Under the pieces are notes generated by a model. That model saw nothing but the letters and a program-made list of their open reading frames with translations. It ran no database searches and was not told the DNA's origin. Made by a program: the position numbers and the translations under genes. Positions 40,104-48,127 of a stretch of 64,000 bases of DNA are shown piece after piece. The stretch is taken from the NCBI RefSeq assembly GCF_024748695.1, contig NZ_CP087176.1, forward strand, positions 2,721,501 to 2,785,500. The letters are read 5' to 3'. Numbering within the stretch: position 1 is the stretch's first letter; each line of letters starts with the position of its first letter. This stretch comes from Pseudomonas sp. B21-040 (GTDB taxonomy: Bacteria > Pseudomonadota > Gammaproteobacteria > Pseudomonadales > Pseudomonadaceae).

Positions 40104-40909
40104 TTGGCATGTCCTCGCACAAAGTTTTTCGGTAAGTCATCGCCGTTGGGCACGTCTTTCAAGTCGACTTTCTTGGCATCCGTCGAGTTATCAAACGTGA
40201 AGTCGTCGGCGGCAACCTCTGTGCCCGTTTTCCAGTCACTCAACTGAATGCTGTACTGCGGACCACCCTCGACTTGTTTTGAGGTGATGACATAGCGGCA
40301 AGGGTAAGGACGCTCGCCTTGAGCGATCCAGATTTGCCAATCAACTTCCTTGGTTCTGAAGGCCAGGTGATCGCATTCGACGCCACCGATGACGCCGCTG
40401 CCCAAGTCTTTTATGTCGGTCACTCCCACCATCAACGCTTCCTGGGGGTTGGACCCAAACAGGTCGGCACCGGCTATTGGCCTGTCGTACTTAACCCTTA
40501 ACTCATCAATCAAATGATCCAGCGTGCCGGTGATGGGCACTTGCGTATAGGCATTCACATTTTTGCCCAGCACAGTCAGCGTCTTACCGTCATACAGCAT
40601 TTCGATATCTGCAAATCCGCCAGTGCGGATGTTGCGTATTTTGTCTGGCCGGCTGATTACCGTCGTGCCGGAAGCGGCGAGGGCAAGTTTCTGTTTTTCT
40701 TTGGTGACGACTTCAAAGTTGGTGTCGTAGTTGAACGATATGTTTTTTTGCGCTGACATATAGTCGGACATGTTCTTTAGCAAATTTTTGGCGTACGCCT
40801 CATCTGCCAGCGAAATGATCGGTTGGCTCAAGCCGAGAATCAGCGCCAGCCCGGCCCCAGCGACACGAACGGCCGAGGGTTGGATTAACTTACGGGCGAT
40901 CTTTTCCAT
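40100..40909 (-). CDS. DUF2092 exported protein, LolA/LolB-like fold expected
   Basis: A 269-residue protein with a signal peptide (VRVAGAGLALILGLSQPIIS, cut after SLA near residue 36). The mature part follows DUF2092 proteins: SYMSAQKNISFNYDTNFEVV, SRPDKIRNIRTGGFADIEML, YDGKTLTVLGKNVNAYTQVP and HLAFRTKEVDWQIWIAQGER. These have the half-barrel fold seen in lipoprotein carriers and may bind lipids in the periplasm. It is coupled by ATGA to the small membrane protein that follows. The ribosome-binding site is weak. Confidence 0.85.
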   Translation of the reverse strand: MEKIARKLIQPSAVRVAGAGLALILGLSQPIISLADEAYAKNLLKNMSDYMSAQKNISFNYDTNFEVVTKEKQKLALAASGTTVISRPDKIRNIRTGGFADIEMLYDGKTLTVLGKNVNAYTQVPITGTLDHLIDELRVKYDRPIAGADLFGSNPQEALMVGVTDIKDLGSGVIGGVECDHLAFRTKEVDWQIWIAQGERPYPCRYVITSKQVEGGPQYSIQLSDWKTGTEVAADDFTFDNSTDAKKVDLKDVPNGDDLPKNFVRGHAK

Positions 40910-41179
40910 GGAAGTTCACCGCTTCGGGAATGCCGGGTTGACCAGCGTGGAATTACAACGTTAGTTCCATCACCGTCATTGCGCCGCGTATTGCCCGACC
41001 GCTAATCGCATTTACTCAATGATCAAATCTGGTCGTTTGATCCAGTCCATGTTGTCTGTTTCGTGACTGTTGCCAATAAGCGAGGGGACACCTGCCCATT
41101 TGCCGCCCCGGTCCCTCCCGATTGTGTTTACCCGCCTGTTTGGCTAACCTCGCACAAACCCGCAAAATCAGGCATAAAC

Positions 41180-41968
41180 ATGCAAGATCAGCATTCCATC
41201 GCCGAGCTCCCTTCGGTGCGCCGGCAAAAAATCCTCCTGATCCTTGAGCGCGACGGCAAAGTCATGGCTTCAGAGTTGAGTCAGCATTTTGCGGTGTCCG
41301 AAGACACCATTCGTCGCGATCTCTCCGAGCTTGCCACCGCCGGCCTGGTGCAGCGGGTGCACGGCGGGGCGCTGCCGCGACCGAAAGACACGGGCAAGGA
41401 TTTTTTCACTCGGGTCAGCGAAACCGATGAGGTGAAAGCGCAGTTGGCGCAACTCGCGGCGCGCCGGGTTCAGGAGGGGCAGATTGTGCTGTTCGATTCG
41501 GGCAGTACAACGCTGCAAATTGCGCGGTCGCTGCCCTCGGACATCTCCATCACGGCCATTACCGCGTCGCCGATGATCGCCATCACCCTGGCCGAGTACA
41601 AAGGCATCAAGGTGATCCTGGCCGGTGGACAGCTCAACCCCGCGACGATGTCGGCCAGCGGGCATGAAACCCTGCGGCTGATCGAAGGCATCAAGGCTGA
41701 TCTGTTGTTCACCGGTGTCTGCGCGATTCACCCGGACGTCGGCATCAGCTCGCTGCATTTCGATGAGGCGCCCGTGAAGCGAGCGATGCTTGCCAGCGCT
41801 TCACACGTGGTGGCGGTGATTACGGCGGACAAACTCGGGGCGGTGGAGCCGTTTGTGGTTGCGCCGTGCAATCGCATCCATACACTGATTACCGAGCAAC
41901 ACGTAGCGTCGGGCAGCGTCGAGGATTATCAGCGGTTGGGCATTGAAGTGGTTCAGGTCGATGCCTGA
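41180..41968 (+). CDS. DeoR-family transcriptional regulator
   Basis: A 262-residue DeoR/GlpR-type repressor. Residues 14-68 are the winged HTH with the family signature (ASELSQHFAVSEDTIRRDLS, ELATAGLVQRVHGGAL). Residues 85-240 are the DeoRC sensor related to phosphosugar isomerases (VLFDSGSTTLQIARSL, VCAIHPDVGISSLHF, VVAVITADKLGAVEPFVVAP). Such regulators sense phosphorylated sugars. No sugar operon is adjacent, so the target lies elsewhere or is the gene itself. The ATG at 41180 gives the usual family length. Confidence 0.9.
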   Translation: MQDQHSIAELPSVRRQKILLILERDGKVMASELSQHFAVSEDTIRRDLSELATAGLVQRVHGGALPRPKDTGKDFFTRVSETDEVKAQLAQLAARRVQEGQIVLFDSGSTTLQIARSLPSDISITAITASPMIAITLAEYKGIKVILAGGQLNPATMSASGHETLRLIEGIKADLLFTGVCAIHPDVGISSLHFDEAPVKRAMLASASHVVAVITADKLGAVEPFVVAPCNRIHTLITEQHVASGSVEDYQRLGIEVVQVDA

Positions 41969-41970
41969 GT

Positions 41971-42039
41971 TCAGCCATGCCCCAACGCAATCGCAAACGA
42001 CACGACGATGAGGCAGGCAAAGGCAAAATTTAAATTCAT
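41971..42039 (-). CDS. Possible 22-residue membrane peptide
   Basis: The frame MNLNFAFACLIVVSFAIALG HG (22 residues, one hydrophobic helix) ends 2 bases after the DeoR stop on the opposite strand. The ribosome-binding site is poor. Reported because its composition is that of small membrane peptides; it may be chance. Confidence 0.25.
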   Translation of the reverse strand: MNLNFAFACLIVVSFAIALGHG

Positions 42040-42189
42040 GAGGGTATCGTCCGACTGATCCGAAAGGACGCCATCATGAATTCGTCGAAGAAAAATAAAA
42101 AATTCGGCTTCGTGATTTAAAAGATCGAAGGAATTGATACCTGACCAGGCGTTCCGCTTGTTGCGCCTCGGCAGTCGTTGGCCAACCGC

Positions 42190-43077
42190 CTAAACCAGAT
42201 ACTTGCGAAACCACGCCACGGTGCGGTCCCACGCCAGTTTCGCGGCGGCTTCATCGTATCGGGGCGTCGAGTCGTTATGGAAACCATGATTGCAGCCCGG
42301 ATAGATGTAGGCCTCGTAGGTTTTGCCCGCTGCTTTCAGCGCTTGCTCATACGCCGGCCATCCTTCATTGATGCCTGCGTCCAGTTCGCCGTAATGCAGC
42401 AGCAACGGTGCCTGGATCCGGGGTACGTCTTCCGCCTTGGGCTGGCGACCATAAAAGGGTACGGCTGCCGCCAGTTCCGGATACGCCACGGCCGCGGCGT
42501 TGGAGACCCCGCCGCCGTAGCAGAAGCCGGTGATGCCGGCTTTTCCGGTGGTCGCGTCGTTTTTTGTCAGCCATTCGATGCCGGCGAAAAAATCATTCAT
42601 GAGCTTTTCCGGATCGACCTTCGCTTGTAGCTCCCGACCTTTGTCATCGTTGCCGGGATAACCACCGACCGAACTAAGGCCGTCGGGGGCGAGCGCAATG
42701 AACCCGGCTTTGGCAACGCGTCGGGCGACGTCTTCGATGTAAGGATTGAGCCCGCGGTTTTCATGCACGACCAACACCGCCGGCACCTTGCCGGTGACTT
42801 TGGTCGGGCGCACGAGATAGCCGCGCACATTGCCGTGGCCCTTGGGCGAGGGGTAGGTGATGTACTCGGCGAAGATGTCCGGGTCGGTAAACTCCACTTG
42901 CTCGGCGAGCGCATAGTTGGGGCTCAGGGAGGCGAGCAGTGCGCTGGCGGTCAAACCGCCCAGGGTGAACAGTGCCGCACGATCGAGAAACTCTCGCCGA
43001 TTGATCTTGCCATGGGCGTAGTAGTCGTAGAGTTCGAGCAGTTCGGGGGCGAAGTCTTTGGCGGTTAGACGGTCCAT
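42190..43077 (-). CDS. Dienelactone-hydrolase-family protein with Tat-like signal
   Basis: A 295-residue alpha/beta hydrolase of the DLH family. Residues 26-58 form a twin-arginine-type signal ([20 protein letters not shown]). The nucleophile Cys is in GFCYGGG near residue 195, Asp in YGELDAG and His in CNHGFHND, completing the triad. DLH enzymes open lactones; periplasmic members act on unknown esters. The ATG at 43077 is the only sensible start; the N-terminal extension before the signal is common in this subfamily. Confidence 0.85.
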   Translation of the reverse strand: MDRLTAKDFAPELLELYDYYAHGKINRREFLDRAALFTLGGLTASALLASLSPNYALAEQVEFTDPDIFAEYITYPSPKGHGNVRGYLVRPTKVTGKVPAVLVVHENRGLNPYIEDVARRVAKAGFIALAPDGLSSVGGYPGNDDKGRELQAKVDPEKLMNDFFAGIEWLTKNDATTGKAGITGFCYGGGVSNAAAVAYPELAAAVPFYGRQPKAEDVPRIQAPLLLHYGELDAGINEGWPAYEQALKAAGKTYEAYIYPGCNHGFHNDSTPRYDEAAAKLAWDRTVAWFRKYLV

Positions 43078-43128
43078 AGGGGCGCTTCCCGTTTGGTCAG
43101 GATTTGAATCAGTAAAGCAGTGATTGTC

Positions 43129-43572
43129 TCAGGGGCACTTATTTTCAGTCGTTGCCTGAGCTTTGCAGGGCGTGGGTTCTGGACATGTGTGGTACCAGGT
43201 CGCCCAAATTGCAGCCAAGACAATTAGCATGGACAAGGCGTGGAAAGTTCGAACAGTCCGTGGCTTTACGGCTTGAACCACAAGTTTTTTGCCGACTGGG
43301 CCCGTTTCCTCCGAGGCCAGCCTGACGGCTTCGCCGAATCTGCGAAGCTCTTTTTGTGACAGGACAATTACCCATTGACTGGCCATTGCAAAAATAAAGT
43401 AGCTGACTGCAATCAGCAGGTAGGTGGTAGCTGGCCATTTACCCTTGTCGCTTCCAATGGTGTAACCCAAGACAGCAATTGAGATGACCTGAAAGTAGGC
43501 CCACAGTTTATGGATGCTGTCGCTTTGCTTCTGATAAATGTCGAACGCATCTTTGAATGCAACGTCAGTCAT
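43129..43572 (-). CDS. Small membrane protein of unknown function
   Basis: A 147-residue protein with three hydrophobic helices: LWAYFQVISIAVLGYTIG (residues 23-40), TTYLLIAVSYFIFAMASQWV (49-68) and FHALSMLIVLAAIWATWYH (near 110-128). The C-terminal CPEPTPCKAQATTENKCP carries three cysteines and would lie in the periplasm or cytoplasm depending on topology. Not recognised. It stands between the hydrolase and the lactate permease. Confidence 0.6.
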   Translation of the reverse strand: MTDVAFKDAFDIYQKQSDSIHKLWAYFQVISIAVLGYTIGSDKGKWPATTYLLIAVSYFIFAMASQWVIVLSQKELRRFGEAVRLASEETGPVGKKLVVQAVKPRTVRTFHALSMLIVLAAIWATWYHTCPEPTPCKAQATTENKCP

Positions 43573-43669
43573 GATTTAGCACCCCAGCTTAAACTTCGAC
43601 CGACAGTGGGTTTTGTCGCCACAACCCGGACGTTCTTTGCGGGTCGTGGCAAACAAAACGGCCTACCGA

Positions 43670-45433
43670 CTAATGCCCACCCACCACCATATGACTGAAC
43701 GGCGCCACATACGCCTGCAACGTCACCAACCCACCCACCAGAATCGCCAGCACGATGGAGTGGAAGAACACATAACGCAGAATTTCCCCTTCATGCCCGT
43801 ACCAGCGCGTTGCGGTGGACGCGACCACGATTGATTGCGCATCGACCATTTTGCCCATGACCCCGCCGGAGCTGTTCGCCGCTGCCATCAGCACCGGGCT
43901 GATCCCCAATTGTTCGGAGGTCACCCGTTGCAAGCCGCCGAACAGCACGTTGGACGCGGTGTCCGAGCCGGTCAACGCCACGCCGAGCCAGCCCAGGAGG
44001 GTGCCGAACATCGGGTAGAAAATGCCGGTCGCGGCGAAGGCCAGGCCCATGGTGGCGTCCAGTCCGGAGTAACGCGTGAGGAAGCCCAGGGCGAGCATCG
44101 CCGCAATGGTGATCAGCGAAAAACGCACCACCCACAATGTTCGCAGATACTGGTGAATCAGCTGCGGGATGGAGTAACCCATCAGCAGGCCACCGAGGAT
44201 TGCCGCCAGCAAGATGCCGCTGCCGGTGGCGGTGAACCAAGTGAATTTATAGATCGCTTCCTCGGTTTTCGGTGCCGGCACCACGGGCGGCACTTTCTCG
44301 ACTTGCAGGTGCAGCGTGGTGAACGTCACGATCGGGGCGAAAATCGGGTTGGCCTCGCGCATCGGTTTGCCTTGCGGGTCGAGCTTGGCTGCGCTGGTTT
44401 GCGGATCGATGGCCGGGCGGGTATCAAAGGTGTTTTTGAAACCTTGGGTGCCCCAGATAAAGACGAACACCGTGAGGATGATCCACGGCATCCACGCGCG
44501 CATCACGGCAGGCTTGGCATCACTGGCAAACGTCGCGCTGGGTGCGGTTTTCTGTTCATGCTCGGCATCGATTTTCGAGTTGTCGACGCGCCCGGTCAGT
44601 GCGGCCGAAGTGTGCACCGAGGCCGGTTTCCACACCTTGAGAAAAGCCGTCAGGCAGGCCATGGAAATCAGCGCGGCGATCACGTCCACGAGCATCGGGC
44701 CGTGGTAGTTGGACACGAGAAATTGCGGTATCGCGAAGCTGACCCCCGCCACGAGAATCGCCGGCCAGATTTCCAGCATCTTGCGCCAACCGGCGAAGGC
44801 CCAGATCAACCAGAACGGCACAAGCACCGAAAAGAAGGGCAGCTGCCGGCCGACCATCATCGACAGCTCCATTTCATCCAGCCCGGTCACTTTGGCCAGG
44901 GTGATGATGGGCGTGCCCAGCGCGCCGAAGGCCACCGGTGCCGTGTTGGCGATCAACGCGAGGCCGGACGCGGCGAGGGGCGAGAAGCCCAGCCCGATCA
45001 GGATCGCACCGGTCACCGCCACCGGCGTACCGAAACCGGCCGCGCCTTCGAAGAAGGCACCGAAACAGAAGGCAATCAGCAGCAACTGCAGGCGTCGATC
45101 GTCGGTGATGCGTGCAATGGAGTCCTGCAGCACTTTGAACGAGCCGTTTTCGGTGGTCAGCCGGTGCAGAAAGATGATGTTGAGCACGATCCAGCCAATC
45201 GGCAGCAAACCGTTGGCGGCACCGAACAGCGCCGCCGAACCGGCCATGTTCGCGGGCATGCCGAAAGCGAAAATTGCGATCAGCAAGGCGGACGCCAAGG
45301 CGAACAATGCGGCCATGTGCGCTTTGATGTGGAAAAACGCCAGAGATGCCAGCATCACCACCACCGGCACTGCCGCCATGAGCGTGGAAAGCACCGGGTT
45401 ATTGAAGGGGTCGTAGACTTGTTGCCAAACCAT
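43670..45433 (-). CDS. lldP: L-lactate permease (LldP)
   Basis: A 587-residue permease of the LctP family with about 12-14 membrane helices. Signatures include GAFFEGAAGFGTPVAVTGAI, LGTPIITLAKVTGL, LTGSDTASNVLFGGLQ and NSSGGVMGKMVDAQSIVVAS. It moves L- or D-lactate and glycolate with protons. The cytoplasmic/periplasmic loop around residues 285-390 is longer than in E. coli LldP, as is usual in pseudomonads. AGAGGTG lies 7 bases before the ATG. No lactate dehydrogenase genes (lldD, dld) are adjacent. Confidence 0.92.
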   Translation of the reverse strand: MVWQQVYDPFNNPVLSTLMAAVPVVVMLASLAFFHIKAHMAALFALASALLIAIFAFGMPANMAGSAALFGAANGLLPIGWIVLNIIFLHRLTTENGSFKVLQDSIARITDDRRLQLLLIAFCFGAFFEGAAGFGTPVAVTGAILIGLGFSPLAASGLALIANTAPVAFGALGTPIITLAKVTGLDEMELSMMVGRQLPFFSVLVPFWLIWAFAGWRKMLEIWPAILVAGVSFAIPQFLVSNYHGPMLVDVIAALISMACLTAFLKVWKPASVHTSAALTGRVDNSKIDAEHEQKTAPSATFASDAKPAVMRAWMPWIILTVFVFIWGTQGFKNTFDTRPAIDPQTSAAKLDPQGKPMREANPIFAPIVTFTTLHLQVEKVPPVVPAPKTEEAIYKFTWFTATGSGILLAAILGGLLMGYSIPQLIHQYLRTLWVVRFSLITIAAMLALGFLTRYSGLDATMGLAFAATGIFYPMFGTLLGWLGVALTGSDTASNVLFGGLQRVTSEQLGISPVLMAAANSSGGVMGKMVDAQSIVVASTATRWYGHEGEILRYVFFHSIVLAILVGGLVTLQAYVAPFSHMVVGGH

Positions 45434-45625
45434 GTTCCACCTCTGCTTTTTATTGTTGATCGTGCAGGCCCCGGGCGGGGTTGGTGGGAAGGAGTATAGG
45501 TGGCATTACGCCGCTGTCTCGGCAGGTTCATCGCCGTGACCACCGGGTGCCGTCCGACGATGAACTTCTACTACGCTCAAAAAGAATGACTGGCCCGATC
45601 CATTCACAATGAGAGGGAGACAGCG

Positions 45626-45862
45626 ATGACTGAACGCCACGAGGAACACAAGGAGACGCTTTCCAACGGATGCTCGATCAGGGTCAAGGCCGAGATACTG
45701 AAAGACGGCTCCCTGAAAATGTTGATCGGTGTGTACCGGCCGGACGGTTCGGTCATTGAAGAGGACCACCATCCGTCGCCGCACCTGTTGGACATGGAGG
45801 ACGCGATGGACTGGGCCATCGAAAAGGCCAAAACCGTCGGCAACAGTCAGCAAACGCTGTAA
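45626..45862 (+). CDS. Small conserved hypothetical protein
   Basis: A 78-residue soluble protein: TERHEEHKETLSNGCSIRVK, DGSLKMLIGVYRPDGSVIEE and DMEDAMDWAIEKAKTVGN. It looks like a small two-layer alpha-beta domain. GAGGGAGA precedes the ATG. No family name could be assigned. The preceding gap 45434-45625 shows nothing else. Confidence 0.65.
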   Translation: MTERHEEHKETLSNGCSIRVKAEILKDGSLKMLIGVYRPDGSVIEEDHHPSPHLLDMEDAMDWAIEKAKTVGNSQQTL

Positions 45863-45882
45863 GAGCGGTGCAGCACCGCTCT
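45862..45882. terminator. AGAGCGGTG-CAG-CACCGCTCT palindrome
   Basis: A perfect 9-bp stem at the end of the small gene and 12 bases from the stop of the convergent CAP gene; a U-run is lacking. Confidence 0.55.
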
Positions 45883-45893
45883 GACCGACTCGG

Positions 45894-46745
45894 CTACTGC
45901 GTACCGAACATGGCCGTCCAGTAAATCCCCGAATCGCTTTTCGGGTCCACCGCGTAAGCCGCGCCCAATTCACGGAACTGCGGATTCATCAGGTTGGCGC
46001 AATGACCGGGGCTGGCCAGCCAACCGTCGACGACCTTGCGCACGGAGTCTTGCCCGGCGGCGATGTTCTCGCCGATCTGCTGATAGACATAGCCCGCCAG
46101 TTCCGCCCGGTCTCCCGGCGTGCGACCGTCGCGGTCCTTGTGATCAAAATAGTTGTTGTTGGCCATGGCCCGCGAGTTGGTTTCGGCGGCGGACGCGAGG
46201 GTGGCGTTCCAGGCCAGCGGCGTGGTCGCGGTAAATGGCTGGCCGCCGCACTGACGGGGTGTACTGCGCGCGGCGTTGAGCTCGACCAACAGCTTCTGGC
46301 CTTCGGCGGCGGCATCACCCAGGCGCGCGGTCAACAGGGGGCGGGCGAGCACGATGCGCCAGTCGGTGCCTTGGCGGCTGACGCCGATGTCGATGAATTT
46401 CGGGTCCAACACCACCTGGCAGAAGCTTTCCTGTACCGCCATCATCGCCGCTTGCGCATCACGCGGGCCTTTCAGGGATATCGCTTGCACGTTGAACATC
46501 GGATACGACGCACGCACCATGGCCTGCTGCAAGTCGACCTGTCCGCTGGCCGGCAATACCAGACGCGGATCGCTGGTCAGCGGAGGCAACTCCGGCGAGA
46601 CCTGACCGCCGCAACGCTGCGACAGGCTGCGAAAGGCGTTGATCGAATCGGCCAGTTGCGTTTCTTCGGACGCCATCGCCGTTGCGGCAAGCATCAGACC
46701 CAACGACAACCCCGACAAGCGCAATGCGGATGATAAGACGTGCAT
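45894..46745 (-). CDS. Exported CAP-domain (SCP-like) protein
   Basis: A 283-residue protein with a signal peptide (SSALRLSGLSLGLMLAATAM, cut after AMA near residue 25). The C-terminal 130 residues are a CAP domain: LAWNATLASAAETNSRAMAN, YFDHKDRDGRTPGDRAELAG, IGENIAAGQ, WLASPGHCANLMNPQFRELG. The His and Glu pair of the CAP cleft are present. The N-terminal half is specific to pseudomonads and unassigned. The protein probably acts in the periplasm or outside. The ATG at 46745 follows a G-rich site and starts the signal peptide. Confidence 0.85.
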   Translation of the reverse strand: MHVLSSALRLSGLSLGLMLAATAMASEETQLADSINAFRSLSQRCGGQVSPELPPLTSDPRLVLPASGQVDLQQAMVRASYPMFNVQAISLKGPRDAQAAMMAVQESFCQVVLDPKFIDIGVSRQGTDWRIVLARPLLTARLGDAAAEGQKLLVELNAARSTPRQCGGQPFTATTPLAWNATLASAAETNSRAMANNNYFDHKDRDGRTPGDRAELAGYVYQQIGENIAAGQDSVRKVVDGWLASPGHCANLMNPQFRELGAAYAVDPKSDSGIYWTAMFGTQ

Positions 46746-46884
46746 GGAAACCCCCTTGGACGGACTGCGCCCATGATGCGCGAACTCCCCCGGTACAAGG
46801 CAATGGCTTTTTGCAGTTTGTTGCTCAGTAGCTGACATGATTTGGCTACTACACTGTTCCGACACCTCCCAGAGTGTTTTCACC

Positions 46885-47505
46885 ATGTCCAGCAAATGGA
46901 TAGCCGTGCTTCTCACTGCTGCGCTTTTCGCCGGTTACGTCGTCGCGGATGAGCAACAACAAAAAAAGCAGGTGGCGGAAGGCAAGGCGCAGGTACTTGA
47001 ACAAAAGGCGGCGGAGAAGGGCAGTGATGCGCCGGTGCCCAAGTCCGAGACCATCACCCCGTCCGAAGTCCAGGCGGTCGACCCGGCCGGCAAGGCCCCG
47101 TTGGACGATGCGATTACCTGCATGGCCCGCTCCATTTACTGGGAAGCCAAAGGCAAGGACAAGATCGACATGGAAGCGATTGCCAACGTGGTGATGAACC
47201 GCCTCGGCCATGAGGGTTTTCCCGATACCGTGTGCGGGGTGGTCAAGCAAGGCTCCGAAACCAAAAGTTGCCAGTTCTCCTGGTGGTGCGACGGGAAGTC
47301 GGACTCGGTCCAGGAAGAAAACCAATATGGGCTGGCCAAGGAAATCGCGCGCAAGGCGCTGAATAAGCAGCTACCGGATCGCACCGGCGGCGCGATGTAT
47401 TTCCACGACAAGACGGTGAAGCCGGTCTGGGCCAAGAAGTACATCAAAACGGCGAGCATCGGCTTGTTCGTGTTCTACAAGCCGCATGACGGGTCGGCGA
47501 AGTAG
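46885..47505 (+). CDS. Exported cell-wall hydrolase (Hydrolase_2/SleB-like)
   Basis: A 206-residue protein with a signal peptide (WIAVLLTAALFAGYVVAD). A charged linker (QQQKKQVAEGKAQVLEQKAA) precedes the catalytic domain: CMARSIYWEAKGKDKIDMEA, IANVVMNRLGHEGFPDTVCG, SCQFSWWCDGKSD and GAMYFHD. This matches SleB/CwlJ-like Hydrolase_2, lytic enzymes acting on peptidoglycan; Glu in YWEAKG is the expected catalytic residue. The ATG at 46885 is chosen because it begins the signal peptide; an upstream in-frame ATG at 46837 would add 16 residues. Confidence 0.85.
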   Translation: MSSKWIAVLLTAALFAGYVVADEQQQKKQVAEGKAQVLEQKAAEKGSDAPVPKSETITPSEVQAVDPAGKAPLDDAITCMARSIYWEAKGKDKIDMEAIANVVMNRLGHEGFPDTVCGVVKQGSETKSCQFSWWCDGKSDSVQEENQYGLAKEIARKALNKQLPDRTGGAMYFHDKTVKPVWAKKYIKTASIGLFVFYKPHDGSAK

Positions 47506-47532
47506 ATTGGCCGACCCTGAGGTTCAAGCGCT

Positions 47533-48027
47533 CTACACTTCGCGACCATGCGCCACAGCGGCCAGTTGGCCGGTATCGACCCGGACAAACACCGAGTCGC
47601 CCACTGCCGTGAGCACGTCGTCGGCGTACACCTCGCAAATCACCCGGCTCTTGCGCCCGACGTCACCCTCGACCCTGGCGCGCAAGGTGAGCGCAACGCC
47701 CATCGGTGTCGGTTTGATGAACTTGATGCCAAGGCTGCCGGTGACGCAGTCGATACGCGGCAGTGAGCCAGGCTCGCGGTTTTCGGCCCGATAGTGGTAA
47801 GCCATGGCGGTCCAGTTCGAGTGGCAATCAACCAACATCGCAATGAGCCCGCCGTACACCAGATCCGGCCAGCCACAATATTTGGCCTCGGGCAGGTGCT
47901 CGGCGACCACGTGTACGCCATCGGCATCCCAGCGGCTTTTGACGTGCAGCCCGTGAGGGTTACGGCTGCCGCAGCCGTAGCAAACGCCATCGGGTGCGGC
48001 GCTGTCCTGCATGGAAATATCGAACAT
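47533..48027 (-). CDS. PaaI-family hot-dog thioesterase
   Basis: A 164-residue hot-dog fold protein: CYGCGSRNPHGLHVKSRWDA at the start, then LVYGGLIAMLVDCHSNWTAM, the helix and loop that hold the catalytic Asp and Asn of PaaI-type acyl-CoA thioesterases, and GIKFIKPTPMGVALTLRARV. The acyl group is unknown. AAGGGA 6 bases before the ATG at 48027 supports the short form. Confidence 0.85.
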   Translation of the reverse strand: MFDISMQDSAAPDGVCYGCGSRNPHGLHVKSRWDADGVHVVAEHLPEAKYCGWPDLVYGGLIAMLVDCHSNWTAMAYHYRAENREPGSLPRIDCVTGSLGIKFIKPTPMGVALTLRARVEGDVGRKSRVICEVYADDVLTAVGDSVFVRVDTGQLAAVAHGREV

Positions 48028-48127
48028 GGTTGTCCCTTGTTGTGCTTGAAGTCCGTTGCGATTAAACCGCTGGAGCAGGGGGAAGTCCATTGGCGTCATG
48101 CGCTCGGTTGAACGCCCTGATGGGACG

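Noticed and set aside
36620..40909. A type VI secretion cluster
   Set aside because: Lysin-like and nuclease-like genes are present, but no vgrG, hcp, PAAR, tss or clpV gene is in the window.
43835..45499. Open frame of 554 codons opposite lldP
   Set aside because: Composition is dominated by Arg, Gly, His and Gln, typical of an antisense frame; the permease on the other strand is certain.
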